Shown here: positions 7,956-16,832 of the stretch, in pieces
Numbering within the stretch: position 1 is the first letter of the stretch
Layout of the letters: each line of letters starts with the position of its first letter
NCBI RefSeq assembly: GCF_002007645.1
Contig: NZ_CP019791.1
Location: 558,001 to 622,000, forward strand
DNA length: 64,000 nt
Direction: 5' to 3'
Source of the DNA: Anaerohalosphaera lusitana
Lineage (GTDB): Bacteria; Planctomycetota; Phycisphaerae; Sedimentisphaerales; Anaerohalosphaeraceae
Program-made: the position numbers and the translations under genes
The notes under the pieces: model-generated
Seen by the model: the letters and a program-made list of their open reading frames with translations, nothing else
What the model was told of the DNA's origin: nothing
Database searches by the model: none

Positions 7956-9008
7956 ATGCACGAAAATCTGACAGTATCACCAGCTCCGCATATCAGCAAG
8001 GCGCACTCGACGCAGTCGGTCATGCTCGACGTCCTCATAGGTCTGGCGCCTGCGGTAATCGCAGCAATAATCTACTTCCGCATCGAGGCTGCGGCGGTCA
8101 TTATCACCTGCACCATCGCCTGCATCGCTGCCGAGTGGATCTCGAACAAAATGCTCCGTCGTCCGTCTTCCATCGGCGACCTATCGGCAGTGGTAACCGC
8201 CGTGATCCTGGCACTTTCGCTGCCGCCGACTATCCCGCTTTGGGGCGCGGCTGTTGGAAGTGCGTTCGGTATCTTTATCGCCAAAATGGTATTCGGCGGA
8301 CTCGGCGCAAACGTTTTCAACCCCGCAATGGCTGCTCGTGCGTTCATGGCTGCATCGCTCGGCGGACTGATGACCACATGGACCGTTCCTGCAACTGTCG
8401 ATGCACAGTTGGCGACCAACGAACCTGCGGCTATGGCGAAGATCTCGGCCGCAAACGAAGTCGCTGAAGACGGCACGACAGAAGCCATCACTCAGGCAAC
8501 ACCGCTGGCCTGGTCAAAGAACGCACAAAAGGGTGAAGTCGACGCATCCATTGTTAACAAACTGATCGAAGCGACCTTCACCGGAACTACGGGCGGCTGT
8601 CTGGGCGAAACATCGTCACTTGCCCTCATTCTCGGAGGCATATACCTGCTTATAAAACGCACCATCAGCTTTCACATACCCGCTGCCGTTCTGCTTTCGG
8701 CATTCGCCGCCGCCGCCATTGGCTGGTTCGCGGCTCCAGAACAGTATGCAAACCCGGTCTTCCACATAACTTCAGGCGGCATGCTAATCTGTGCTTTCTT
8801 CATCGCCACCGATCCTGTCACCGCGCCGCTGACAAAGCTGGGCATGTGGATCTTCGGCATAGGCGTGGGCGTCGTCATCATGCTCATCCGACTCGTCGGC
8901 GAATACCCCGAAGGCGTGATGTATGCCGTTCTGCTGATGAACGCGTTTACGCCGCTGATCGACCGTTTCTGTAAACTCACTCCAGCAGGAGGAAAAGCAA
9001 ATGCGTAA
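7956..9008 (+). CDS. rnfD: Rnf complex subunit D
   Basis: 350 residues, integral membrane with about nine hydrophobic segments. GGLGANVFNPAMAARAF and TGGCLGETS are RnfD/NqrB signatures. RnfD carries a covalently bound FMN on a threonine; the likely site is T182 in ITQATPL, matching the (S/T)xAT pattern. It overlaps rnfG by eight bases, implying translational coupling. Confidence 0.95.
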   Translation: MHENLTVSPAPHISKAHSTQSVMLDVLIGLAPAVIAAIIYFRIEAAAVIITCTIACIAAEWISNKMLRRPSSIGDLSAVVTAVILALSLPPTIPLWGAAVGSAFGIFIAKMVFGGLGANVFNPAMAARAFMAASLGGLMTTWTVPATVDAQLATNEPAAMAKISAANEVAEDGTTEAITQATPLAWSKNAQKGEVDASIVNKLIEATFTGTTGGCLGETSSLALILGGIYLLIKRTISFHIPAAVLLSAFAAAAIGWFAAPEQYANPVFHITSGGMLICAFFIATDPVTAPLTKLGMWIFGIGVGVVIMLIRLVGEYPEGVMYAVLLMNAFTPLIDRFCKLTPAGGKANA

Positions 9009-9618
9009 CATAAAATTCTTCTTCCGACAGAGCTGGCTTGTTATCGTCGCATCCTTTGCGTTCGGCGGACTCCTGGCGCTTACAAACGCCGCACTGCAAC
9101 CGCGCATCCAGGCCAATCTCATTGCGAAATTCAACCGAACGGCCGGCAACCTCCTGCCTGATGCGAAAAACTTCGAAGTTCCCCAAGCTTTCGAGGACCT
9201 CGAAAAGATCAAAACCGACTCAGGCGACGAACTCAGCATACAGATTAAAAAAGCAATCGATGCCGAGGGTAATCTCGTAGGCTGGGCGTTCACCGCGAAG
9301 GGCCCTGGCTTTGCAGATATGATCGAGCTGGTCATCGCAACAGGTCCGAAGCTGGAATCGATCAAGGGTTTCGGCGTTCTAAAGAGTAACGAAACACCCG
9401 GTTTCGGCGATCAGATCAACAACGACTTCTACCAGGACCAGTTCCACGGTGCACCGACGGCCAGCCTTGAACTGAGCAAGATCGGCGACGCGTCGAAGAT
9501 CGACAACACTATTGTCGCGATCACTGGTGCAACCGTGACCAGCGATGCGGTCGTGAACATATTCAACACGTACCTCCCGGAAGTGAAAGAGCTGCTCGCA
9601 GAGAATCAGCAGATATAA
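9001..9618 (+). CDS. rnfG: Rnf complex subunit G (FMN-binding)
   Basis: 205 residues: one N-terminal membrane helix (residues 12-30) and a periplasmic FMN-binding domain. The covalent FMN site is T178 in ITGATVTS. GFGVLKSNETPGFGD is the family's conserved loop. It accepts electrons within the ion-pumping complex. An ApbE-type flavin transferase would be needed, and none is in the window. Confidence 0.95.
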   Translation: MRNIKFFFRQSWLVIVASFAFGGLLALTNAALQPRIQANLIAKFNRTAGNLLPDAKNFEVPQAFEDLEKIKTDSGDELSIQIKKAIDAEGNLVGWAFTAKGPGFADMIELVIATGPKLESIKGFGVLKSNETPGFGDQINNDFYQDQFHGAPTASLELSKIGDASKIDNTIVAITGATVTSDAVVNIFNTYLPEVKELLAENQQI

Positions 9619-9658
9619 ACGACGCTAAAGAAAACCATAAAACCCTAAAGGTTCGAAA

Positions 9659-10291
9659 ATGGCAAACGATACGAACACCAAAATGAAAGTCTTCTCCGCC
9701 GGGTTCTGGCGCGAGAATCCCGTACTCATCCTCCTGCTCGGCATGTGTCCGACACTGGCGGTAACGACCGGCGTTAACGCATCGCTGACGATGGGCCTGA
9801 CCGTGATCTTCGTTCTCACCTGTGCGAACATCGTGGTCTCTCTCATGCGAAACCTGCTCAAGCCGCACATCCGCATTTTGATGTTTACGCTGACGATATC
9901 CACCTTCGTGACGATCGCGGACCTGGTGCTCAAGGCGTATTTGCCGGACATGTCCGACAAGCTCGGTCCTTACATCCCGCTGATCATCGTTAACTGCCTG
10001 ATCATCTGCCGGGCCGAGGCTTGTGCAAGCAAATCGCCCATCGGCACCTCGATCATCGACGCACTCGGTATGGGTCTGGGCTTCACGGCAACTCTTGTCG
10101 CACTCGGCGCGATCCGCGAACTGTTCGGCACAGGCAAGCTCATGGGCTTCGAGATACTTCACACCACCGCCAACGGCGGCTGGTACACACCATGGGCAGG
10201 CATGATCATGCCGGTCGGTGCCTTCGTCACGCTGGGCCTGATGCTTGCGGGCGTGAACCTCGTGAACCGAAAACTTGAATCGAAAAAATAA
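9659..10291 (+). CDS. rnfE: Rnf complex subunit E
   Basis: 210 residues with six membrane segments, the normal RnfE layout. It contains NPVLILLLGMCPTLAVT at the N-terminus and INCLIICRAEA-like Cys motifs that in RnfA/E help bind an iron-sulfur centre in the membrane (seen here as VNCLIICRAEACASK). It is related in sequence to rnfA, two genes apart, and the pair forms the channel-like core. Confidence 0.95.
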   Translation: MANDTNTKMKVFSAGFWRENPVLILLLGMCPTLAVTTGVNASLTMGLTVIFVLTCANIVVSLMRNLLKPHIRILMFTLTISTFVTIADLVLKAYLPDMSDKLGPYIPLIIVNCLIICRAEACASKSPIGTSIIDALGMGLGFTATLVALGAIRELFGTGKLMGFEILHTTANGGWYTPWAGMIMPVGAFVTLGLMLAGVNLVNRKLESKK

Positions 10292-10324
10292 GCGAATCGC
10301 AAACGTACATATAAAAGGATAGCC

Positions 10325-10915
10325 ATGGATACCCTGCAAACCTTAATACTCGGCTTTCTCGGCGTCGTAATCGTAAACAACCTGGTACTCACGAAGTTCC
10401 TCGGCATCTGCCCGTTCCTGGGCGTGTCCGGGCGAATCGACATGGCCTTCGGCATGGGCCTGGCAGTGACGTTCGTGGTCACTCTTGCCGGCACGCTGAC
10501 CTGGATCATCGACCACGGCTTGCTCATGCGGTACGAAAGCCTCGTCGTACTTCGCTACGTCGCGTTCATCCTTGTCATCGCATCCGCCGTGCAGCTCGTT
10601 GAAATGTATGTCCGTAAATTCTTCCCGCCGCTGTACCAGAGCTTTGGCATATTCCTGCCGCTGATTACCACGAACTGTGCGATCCTCGGGCTGTGCCTGT
10701 TCCTCAACCTCTGGGCGGTAGAAAGCCTTCTCGAAGCAGTCGTACTCAGCTTTGGTGCGGGCATTGGCTTTACACTCGCTATCTGCATCATGGCAGGTAT
10801 CCGTGAAAATCTGCTCCTTGCCGACGTGCCCGAATGTATGAAAGGCGCACCGATAACACTCGTGACCGCTGGTCTACTAACCCTGGCATTCATGGGCTTC
10901 GCTGGCATGATATAA
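10325..10915 (+). CDS. rnfA: Rnf complex subunit A
   Basis: 196 residues, six membrane segments. NNLVLTKFLGICPFLGVS near residue 18 and TTNCAILG in the middle are the RnfA signatures, each with the Cys that coordinates the intramembrane cluster. ATG 10325 follows AAAGGATAGCC. Confidence 0.96.
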   Translation: MDTLQTLILGFLGVVIVNNLVLTKFLGICPFLGVSGRIDMAFGMGLAVTFVVTLAGTLTWIIDHGLLMRYESLVVLRYVAFILVIASAVQLVEMYVRKFFPPLYQSFGIFLPLITTNCAILGLCLFLNLWAVESLLEAVVLSFGAGIGFTLAICIMAGIRENLLLADVPECMKGAPITLVTAGLLTLAFMGFAGMI

Positions 10916-10990
10916 ACCGAAACACAAACAACTGTTTACCGACCGCCCGAGCCGGCGGCAAAGCAAACTGAAAATATACCGGGAACAAAA

Positions 10991-11863
10991 ATGACGATCA
11001 CAACTGTTATTTTCGCTGGATTGATAATGCTCGCCCTGGGCAGCGTTTTCGCCCTCGTACTCCTAATCGCGAGCATAAAACTCAAAGTCGAAGTAGATCC
11101 GAAGATCGAACAGGTGCACGCCGCTCTGCCCGGCATTGACTGCGGTGCCTGCGGCTACGCCGGCTGTGCCTCATACGCAGAAGCGGTAGTAAACGACCCG
11201 GACGAACTCGGCAAGTGCTCGCCGGGCGGCCCGGACTGCAAGTCCAAGATCGCCGCTATTCTCAACCTGCAGGTCTCAGGCGGCGGCGCACCCCAGCGGC
11301 CAATCGTTCACTGCCGTGCACATTACGGTGACAAAACTTATTACGCAAAATACCAGGGCGTAGACTCCTGCACCTCGGCCAACGCCGTCCCCAACGTCCA
11401 GGCCTGCCGCTTCGGCTGCCTCTCGTTCGGCGACTGCACACGCGCATGCAAGTTCGATGCGCTGCACATCATCGACGGCCTGGCAACTGTCGACTACGAA
11501 AAATGCACCGGCTGCGCAGCCTGCGTAAAAGCCTGCCCCCGCGACCTCATCGAGATGGTTCCCTTCTCACAGGAAAATATGCTCACCGTCGCCTGCTCCT
11601 CACAGGAGTCCGGCAAGGATACTCGCGGTATGTGCAAAGTCGGCTGCATCGCCTGCCGCATGTGCACCAAGCAGTCCGATCTGTTTGAAATGACGGGCAA
11701 TCTTGCACGCATGAAATACGAAGATTACGAACCATCCGAAAAGACCGACACTGCCGAGAAAAAGTGCCCAACCAACGTCATAGTCTACCGCGGCAAAACC
11801 GCACCGGCCCCAAGAGCCGCAGGCGAAAAGGCCCAAAAACCCAAACCCAAAACCGAAGCATAA
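10991..11863 (+). CDS. rnfB: Rnf complex subunit B (ferredoxin-oxidising iron-sulfur protein)
   Basis: 290 residues. A membrane helix (residues 8-28) is followed by the RnfB-specific cluster motif CGACGYAGCASYAEA, then several ferredoxin-like motifs including CRFGCLSFGDCTRAC, CTGCAACVKACP and CKVGCIACRMC. RnfB is the entry point for electrons from reduced ferredoxin. The C-terminus is a basic, proline-rich tail. It is the last gene of the operon; the following 340 bases hold no gene. Confidence 0.95.
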   Translation: MTITTVIFAGLIMLALGSVFALVLLIASIKLKVEVDPKIEQVHAALPGIDCGACGYAGCASYAEAVVNDPDELGKCSPGGPDCKSKIAAILNLQVSGGGAPQRPIVHCRAHYGDKTYYAKYQGVDSCTSANAVPNVQACRFGCLSFGDCTRACKFDALHIIDGLATVDYEKCTGCAACVKACPRDLIEMVPFSQENMLTVACSSQESGKDTRGMCKVGCIACRMCTKQSDLFEMTGNLARMKYEDYEPSEKTDTAEKKCPTNVIVYRGKTAPAPRAAGEKAQKPKPKTEA

Positions 11864-12208
11864 TCGGTCCTACCGTTTTGCCAAGCTGTCGCGGTGGAAA
11901 AGCCCTTCAGTGTCTCACTCGCTTAGAAACTCAGGCAAGTCGATTGGGGGTAGGCTTGCGAAGATGACCTGGCGGGGGGTGTAGGTTTATTTTTTACTAT
12001 CTTTGTTCCTGTTTGCAGCAACTGCTCCAATTCTACGATTGCTGCGCCCATCTTTAACGAATATCAAAAAACTGAATGCTTTTGTTCAACACAAGATTTT
12101 TGTGGCGGGTCCGTCATGACATGTGGAGGTGTTGCGGCGAGGCGGGATAAAAAGTTTATTCTGATGCTGGCGTTTTTAGGGTTTTTCTGCTATAAGGAGG
12201 CCTTGTGT
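11864..12208. other. non-coding stretch at a strand-composition switch; possible replication origin
   Basis: No gene seen on either strand. To the left the plus strand carries more C than G even where genes run on the minus strand (nrdR, the M48 gene). To the right it carries more G than C, again even where genes are on the minus strand (glyA). The change falls within this gap. The part at 11985-12110 is AT-rich. This is the pattern expected at a bidirectional origin, but I see no clear DnaA-box cluster and no dnaA gene. Confidence 0.45.
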
Positions 12209-12304
12209 ATGCGTTCATATTTGCCTTTTGGTAATGGACTTGCATCAAATGGGTGCTGGTTTTGCGGTGTGCGTAAGCTGGCTGGTTATTTTGGTTTAAT
12301 TTGA
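12209..12304 (+). CDS. 31-residue small ORF coupled to the phosphoesterase gene
   Basis: ATG 12209 lies eight bases after a perfect AAGGAGG. The product starts MRSYLPFGNGLASNG, has a CWFC motif and ends YFGLI. Its stop is eight bases before the likely ATG of the phosphoesterase, whose own ribosome binding site is weak, so it may act as a translational coupler or leader peptide. It was found by eye. Confidence 0.4.
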   Translation: MRSYLPFGNGLASNGCWFCGVRKLAGYFGLI

Positions 12305-12312
12305 AGATAGCG

Positions 12313-13089
12313 ATGTTTGCAGTAATAAGCGATATACATTCGAATATTGAAGCATTGACGGCGGTGCTGGATGATATCAAGTCCAAGGGGATCGAAAAGA
12401 TTTATTGCCTTGGGGATATTGTCGGCTATGGGCCGAATCCGAAGGAATGTCTGGATCTGATCATCGAGAAGACGGAATTCGCGGTCCAGGGAAACCATGA
12501 TTACGCGGTTTTGTATGAGCCGACGAACTTCAATACCGGTGCTGAGATGGCTGCTCACTGGACGCGGAATTTTCTTGAAGAGGAAAAGGATGCGGCGAAT
12601 CGTGAGAAGTGGTGGAACTTTCTCGGTGAGCAGATAATGCGCCGCAGCAAGCGGATGAAGCTGGGCGATGTGGACGCTCATATCGACTTTGTGCATGCGT
12701 CACCGAGGCGGCCGATCAACGAGTATGTGTTTCCGGATGATGTGTTTACGCTGCCGGGGAAGATAAACGGGCTGTTCGATATGGTGGAGCATATCTGCTT
12801 TATCGGGCATACGCATCTGCCGGGGGTGTTCCTGGAGGACCCGGACTTTTATACGCCTGACGAACTTGGGGAGTATTACCCGGTGATCCCGGATGAGAAG
12901 GCGATCATCAATGTCGGCTCGGTTGGGCAACCCAGAGACAGGGACAATCGTGCGAGCTATGCCTATGTGAAGGAGAACGAGGTGTATTTCGTGCGGGTGG
13001 AATATGATTATGAGAAGACAGCGAAGAAGATCTATGAGATAGATCAGCTTGACGATTTTGAGGGTGAGAGGCTGTACGAGGGGAAGTAA
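12313..13089 (+). CDS. calcineurin-like metallophosphoesterase
   Basis: 258 residues. The metal-binding motifs of the calcineurin-like superfamily are in order: DIHSN, GDIVGYGP, GNHDYA and, near the C-terminus, GHTHLP. This fits the small bacterial subgroup related to YfcE/DR1281-type phosphodiesterases. The substrate cannot be told. TTG 12301 would add four residues; ATG 12313 is preferred because it sits directly at the conserved AVISDIHSN. Confidence 0.9.
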   Translation: MFAVISDIHSNIEALTAVLDDIKSKGIEKIYCLGDIVGYGPNPKECLDLIIEKTEFAVQGNHDYAVLYEPTNFNTGAEMAAHWTRNFLEEEKDAANREKWWNFLGEQIMRRSKRMKLGDVDAHIDFVHASPRRPINEYVFPDDVFTLPGKINGLFDMVEHICFIGHTHLPGVFLEDPDFYTPDELGEYYPVIPDEKAIINVGSVGQPRDRDNRASYAYVKENEVYFVRVEYDYEKTAKKIYEIDQLDDFEGERLYEGK

Positions 13090-13227
13090 AAAGCAGTTTT
13101 TTGAACGACTTCTCGCGATTTGGCGGCTTAGGGGGAGCGGGGCTGCTGAGTCGTCGGCTTTGGAAATTGAGCGGTTTGGTTTTAGACGTGCCGGCGTGAG
13201 TCGGGCGGTTTTATAAGGGATAAAGAG

Positions 13228-15276
13228 ATGAAATTGAAGATATTTGCAGCGGCGTTTATTCTGGCATTTGCGGGTTATTGCGGGTTCGAGGTTTATCAGT
13301 CTGGATTGTTCGTGGAGGGTGAGCAGGCGGGCGGTGTTATACGGCTTGCGGCTGAGGAAGCGGCCGGCGATACGGATGCGAGCGATGGGACGGATGTTGC
13401 AGGTGAAATAGATTCTGCTGAAGAGCAGACCGTGCTGCAGGCGGAAGAAAGGCTGCCGGAGCTGGTGGCGATCAACCGGGGGACGGTTACACGCGAGCTT
13501 GGGTCGCTGGATCCGCAGAGCGGGTATGAGTATAAGCTCGAGCTGACGAGTAAGGGGGCGGCGATCGCGAGTGCGACGATGAGCGGGTTCGACGATCGGA
13601 ATGCGGACGATCCGCAGCCGCTGCGTTTGCTTGAGCCGGTTGAGACAGGACGCGGTACGAAGCGCACGTTTTCCAATGGTCTGGTGATCGACTGGGGTGA
13701 CCGTTCGTTTCCGCTGGACAGGCTGAATTGGCAGGCGGGGGAAGTTGTGACGGCGGAAGACGGGTCGCAGTCGGTGAGTTTCGAGGCGATTGTAGGTACC
13801 GGTGTTGTGGATGCACAGGGCGGGGGGAAGACTGTCGAGACGCCTTTGTTGAAGGTGGTTAAGACATATACCGTGATGCCGGGGCTGTATCATATGGAAT
13901 GTGATGTTGCGCTGGAGAATCTGAGCGGGACGCCTTACCGTGCGATGCTGCGGGTGCAGGGGCCGACGGGAATGCCCCGCGAAGCGGTTCGGATGGAGAT
14001 GCGGAAGGTGTTCGGAGCGTATGTTTCGCCGACGGGCAAGGTCGAGTCGATATACAAGGAAAAGAAGGATATCGAGAAGGCGATCGAAAAGGGTGAGAAG
14101 GACAAGCTTTCGCTGACGGCACCGGAAGAGACGAACTTCTTGTGGGGGGCGACTACGAACAAGTATTTTGCAGCTATCCTGCGGCCCGTGCCTGTTGAGG
14201 GACAGAATTATGTGCCGGGTGCTGAGGCAGGTCGAGCACAGTTCTACCTTGAGAAGGGTGACGCGGCGGAAGCGGGCGGCGAGTATCTGAGCTTTGATAT
14301 GAATTCGGTTTCTGGTGAGCTTGCGGCGGCAGGAAGTGAAGGCGCGAGCGATGTGCTGAGTTATCAGCTTTATATCGGGCCGAAGGATAAAGATGTTTTT
14401 ACGGACAATGCGCTGTATCGCGAGCTGGCGTATTTTCAGACGATCAGCTTTCGGACGTGCTGCTGTCCGCAGGCGATAATCAGTCCGCTGTCGTTCGGTG
14501 TCATGTGGCTGATGAAGACGATGTATTCGCTAATGGGGCCGTTGGGCAACTACGGTATTGTGATCATTATCTTTGTGGGGCTGGTGCGGCTGGCGCTGCA
14601 TCCGATCACGAAGAAGAGCCAGGTTTCGATGATGAAGATGCAGAAGCTTGGTCCAAAGATGGAAGAGCTGAAAAAGAAGTACGGCGACAACAAGCAGGAG
14701 CTGCAAAAGCGGACGATGGAGCTTTATCGCGAGATGGGCGTGTCGCCGGTGAGCGGTATGCTGCCGATCTTTTTACAGATGCCGATCTGGATTGCGCTGT
14801 ACAGTGCTATTTATGCGAACGTCGAATTGCGTGGTGCGGCATTTCTGCCGGTGTGGATCACGGACCTTTCGGCGCCGGATGCGCTATTTAGTTTTCCGGC
14901 GATCACTATTCCGCTGATTGGTGCGGAGTTGAGTTCGTTCAATCTGCTGCCGGTGCTGCTCGGCGTTGCGATGTTCCTGCAGCAGAAGATGATGCCGCAC
15001 CAGTCGCGTGAGGGAGTGAATCCGCAGGTGGCTCAACAGCAGAAGATGATGATGTGGATGATGCCTGCGATGATGCTGATATTCCTTTACAAGGCGCCGA
15101 GCGGGCTGAACCTGTATATCATGACAAGTGTGTTTGCGGGTGTTTGGGAGCAGAAGGTCATCCGCAAGCACATCAAGGAAAAGGAAGAGCTGGAGGCGCA
15201 GGGCAAGGTTCCTGTGACGAGCAAGACAGGCGGTAAGGTGAAGAAGAAAAAGCCGAAGCCGTGGATCAAGCAATAG
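13228..15276 (+). CDS. yidC: membrane protein insertase YidC
   Basis: 682 residues. It has an N-terminal membrane anchor, a long periplasmic domain (about residues 50-400) and the C-terminal 60KD-inner-membrane-protein domain with five membrane segments. Typical signatures are GPLGNYGIVIIIF, LQMPIWIALY and APSGLNLYIMTS. It inserts proteins into the inner membrane alone or with Sec. The tail is basic (KVKKKKPKPWIKQ). A CCC triplet of cysteines at the domain junction is unusual. The gene sits close to the composition switch, and yidC is often near the origin in bacteria. Confidence 0.96.
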   Translation: MKLKIFAAAFILAFAGYCGFEVYQSGLFVEGEQAGGVIRLAAEEAAGDTDASDGTDVAGEIDSAEEQTVLQAEERLPELVAINRGTVTRELGSLDPQSGYEYKLELTSKGAAIASATMSGFDDRNADDPQPLRLLEPVETGRGTKRTFSNGLVIDWGDRSFPLDRLNWQAGEVVTAEDGSQSVSFEAIVGTGVVDAQGGGKTVETPLLKVVKTYTVMPGLYHMECDVALENLSGTPYRAMLRVQGPTGMPREAVRMEMRKVFGAYVSPTGKVESIYKEKKDIEKAIEKGEKDKLSLTAPEETNFLWGATTNKYFAAILRPVPVEGQNYVPGAEAGRAQFYLEKGDAAEAGGEYLSFDMNSVSGELAAAGSEGASDVLSYQLYIGPKDKDVFTDNALYRELAYFQTISFRTCCCPQAIISPLSFGVMWLMKTMYSLMGPLGNYGIVIIIFVGLVRLALHPITKKSQVSMMKMQKLGPKMEELKKKYGDNKQELQKRTMELYREMGVSPVSGMLPIFLQMPIWIALYSAIYANVELRGAAFLPVWITDLSAPDALFSFPAITIPLIGAELSSFNLLPVLLGVAMFLQQKMMPHQSREGVNPQVAQQQKMMMWMMPAMMLIFLYKAPSGLNLYIMTSVFAGVWEQKVIRKHIKEKEELEAQGKVPVTSKTGGKVKKKKPKPWIKQ

Positions 15277-15307
15277 AGGAATTGATGATGGTCGATGTGA
15301 ATTCTAG

Positions 15308-15344
15308 AGGGCTGCTGCGAATGATCGCGCGGCCCTTTTTCTTT
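15308..15344 (+). terminator. Rho-independent terminator after yidC
   Basis: GGGCTGC / GCGGCCC stem with an inner TGCG/CGC pairing, followed by TTTTTCTTTG. Confidence 0.82.
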
Positions 15345-15529
15345 GTTGTGAGATGATGTTGGTGTGCCTTTGTCATTCGTATATTAAGCGCCGCTCGCGT
15401 TTTTTGAGTTTATGTGTTATTGAGCATCATCTTTTTAATGCCCGGTTGATCGTTAAGTGTTTGGAGGCAGGGGTTGCTCTGCAAAGTTAGTTTTATTTAG
15501 CAGGCTTGTAACTATGAAAGGGAACTGAA

Positions 15530-15796
15530 GTGAGCAGAGAGAAGAAGGTTATGCTGAGCGGGGCGGGGGTTAGCTGTGCTTTGGGGTTGGTAACGATCGG
15601 GCCGCCGGATCTTATTTCGCAGTGGTTTTATGCGACGGTTTCGGTGGCGGTCTATTTTATGTATGTGGGTGTTTTGCGGGTGGTGCTGGGCAGGATCACC
15701 GGGATTAAGCAGGCGGTTATCTTTGCTGTGATGGGCGTGCTGACAGCATATGCAGGGACGTGGGGTTTCTTATGGATCATGCGGGGAGTGGGTTGA
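15530..15796 (+). CDS. small membrane protein, unknown
   Basis: 88 residues with about three hydrophobic segments (residues 8-25, 32-52, 60-84). I choose GTG 15530 after AAAGGGAA. No motif is recognised. It overlaps the next gene, so the two are likely co-expressed. It is the first of a six-gene run (15.5-19 kb) of unrecognised membrane or secreted proteins on one strand. Confidence 0.5.
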   Translation: MSREKKVMLSGAGVSCALGLVTIGPPDLISQWFYATVSVAVYFMYVGVLRVVLGRITGIKQAVIFAVMGVLTAYAGTWGFLWIMRGVG

Positions 15797-16335
15797 TATG
15801 GTTGGAAAAGCATGTGATGTATAAAAATCTTGTCAATAATAAGCTTGCCAAGCAAGTGTTGTTCTGGGCCGGGTTTGTTGGGGTGTGGTTTGTATACGCC
15901 TTTTTTATGGATGCGGTGGTTGGCAGGCCCTTGGATCGTGGCGACACAGCAATTGCGATGAGGCGCTTCACCGGGGTTGTGCTAGCGGGTATGCTGGCGT
16001 ATCTGGTTTGGGTTTATAAAACTTGGCAGCGTGACAGATTCTGGCGGTTTGACGTTGCGGGAATGATGCTGGTCTGTGGATTGTTTGGAGTTGGCATATT
16101 TTACAAGACCGAAATGATGACCGTATTGGGTTTTATTAGTTTTTTCGTTTTATCAGACTTCAGGTTCATCAGAGAATTAAAGCGGGACAGGCATCTGGCG
16201 GGAAGTAAGAACATTCGGGAGCGGGTGGGATACTGGATAACGGTTGTTAATACCGTACTGATCGCTTTGATGATCATTATGTTGTCGGCAGTGGGTTTTG
16301 TTATGCTTGTGTATGTGCTAGGGATGGGGAAGTGA
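15772..16335 (+). CDS. multi-pass membrane protein, unknown
   Basis: 187 residues from ATG 15772, overlapping the preceding gene by 25 bases. Four to five hydrophobic segments (for example WAGFVGVWFVYAFF and ALMIIMLSAVGFVMLVYVL) are separated by basic loops. The start is uncertain: ATG 15817 (MYKNLVNN) with GGAAAAG upstream is equally plausible and would avoid the overlap. No family recognised. Confidence 0.5.
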   Translation: MDHAGSGLIWLEKHVMYKNLVNNKLAKQVLFWAGFVGVWFVYAFFMDAVVGRPLDRGDTAIAMRRFTGVVLAGMLAYLVWVYKTWQRDRFWRFDVAGMMLVCGLFGVGIFYKTEMMTVLGFISFFVLSDFRFIRELKRDRHLAGSKNIRERVGYWITVVNTVLIALMIIMLSAVGFVMLVYVLGMGK

Positions 16336-16363
16336 ATGGTGTTTGGTTTGAAGGTGAGGATTT

Positions 16364-16774
16364 ATGGCTGGGCCTGAGCTTGATGGTCGTGATGAGTTGG
16401 TGTATTACTTTTTTCCGCCGGGAGCTGCGGTGGCGGGGCTGGTGTCGGTTATGGCGTTTGCCTGGCTGGGCTGGTACGGGGTGAATGAGGTTTTGTTTTT
16501 TGCGTGGCCTGCGGGGCTGGTCTGGTGGGTGATCCATGTGCTCAGGCGTAACTGGCGGATGGCGGGACAGACGTATTTTCTGTTGTGGGCGTGGGTTTTG
16601 CTGTCGTATGTGGGGGCGATCGTGATGACGATCGTACTGCATTATTTGGGATGGGATGAGGAAAGGCGATCGCTTGTGAGTCAGCGTTTTGGGGTCGGTA
16701 TGCTGGCGGTGCTGGCTTTGATGGGGGTAGTGCAGTTTTATATTCGCAGGCGGTGGTGGGGTGAGGATGAATAG
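16364..16774 (+). CDS. membrane protein, unknown
   Basis: 136 residues, four hydrophobic segments, tryptophan-rich (WLGWYG, WWVIHV, WAWVLL). ATG 16364 has GGTGAGGA upstream. The C-terminus ends RRRWWGEDE. The similar size and layout to its neighbours suggests a related set. No family recognised. Confidence 0.5.
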   Translation: MAGPELDGRDELVYYFFPPGAAVAGLVSVMAFAWLGWYGVNEVLFFAWPAGLVWWVIHVLRRNWRMAGQTYFLLWAWVLLSYVGAIVMTIVLHYLGWDEERRSLVSQRFGVGMLAVLALMGVVQFYIRRRWWGEDE

Positions 16775-16832
16775 AAGGTCGGGATGAAGAAAACAGGATT
16801 TCTAACAACATTCAATAGACGGAGGTTTTGTT

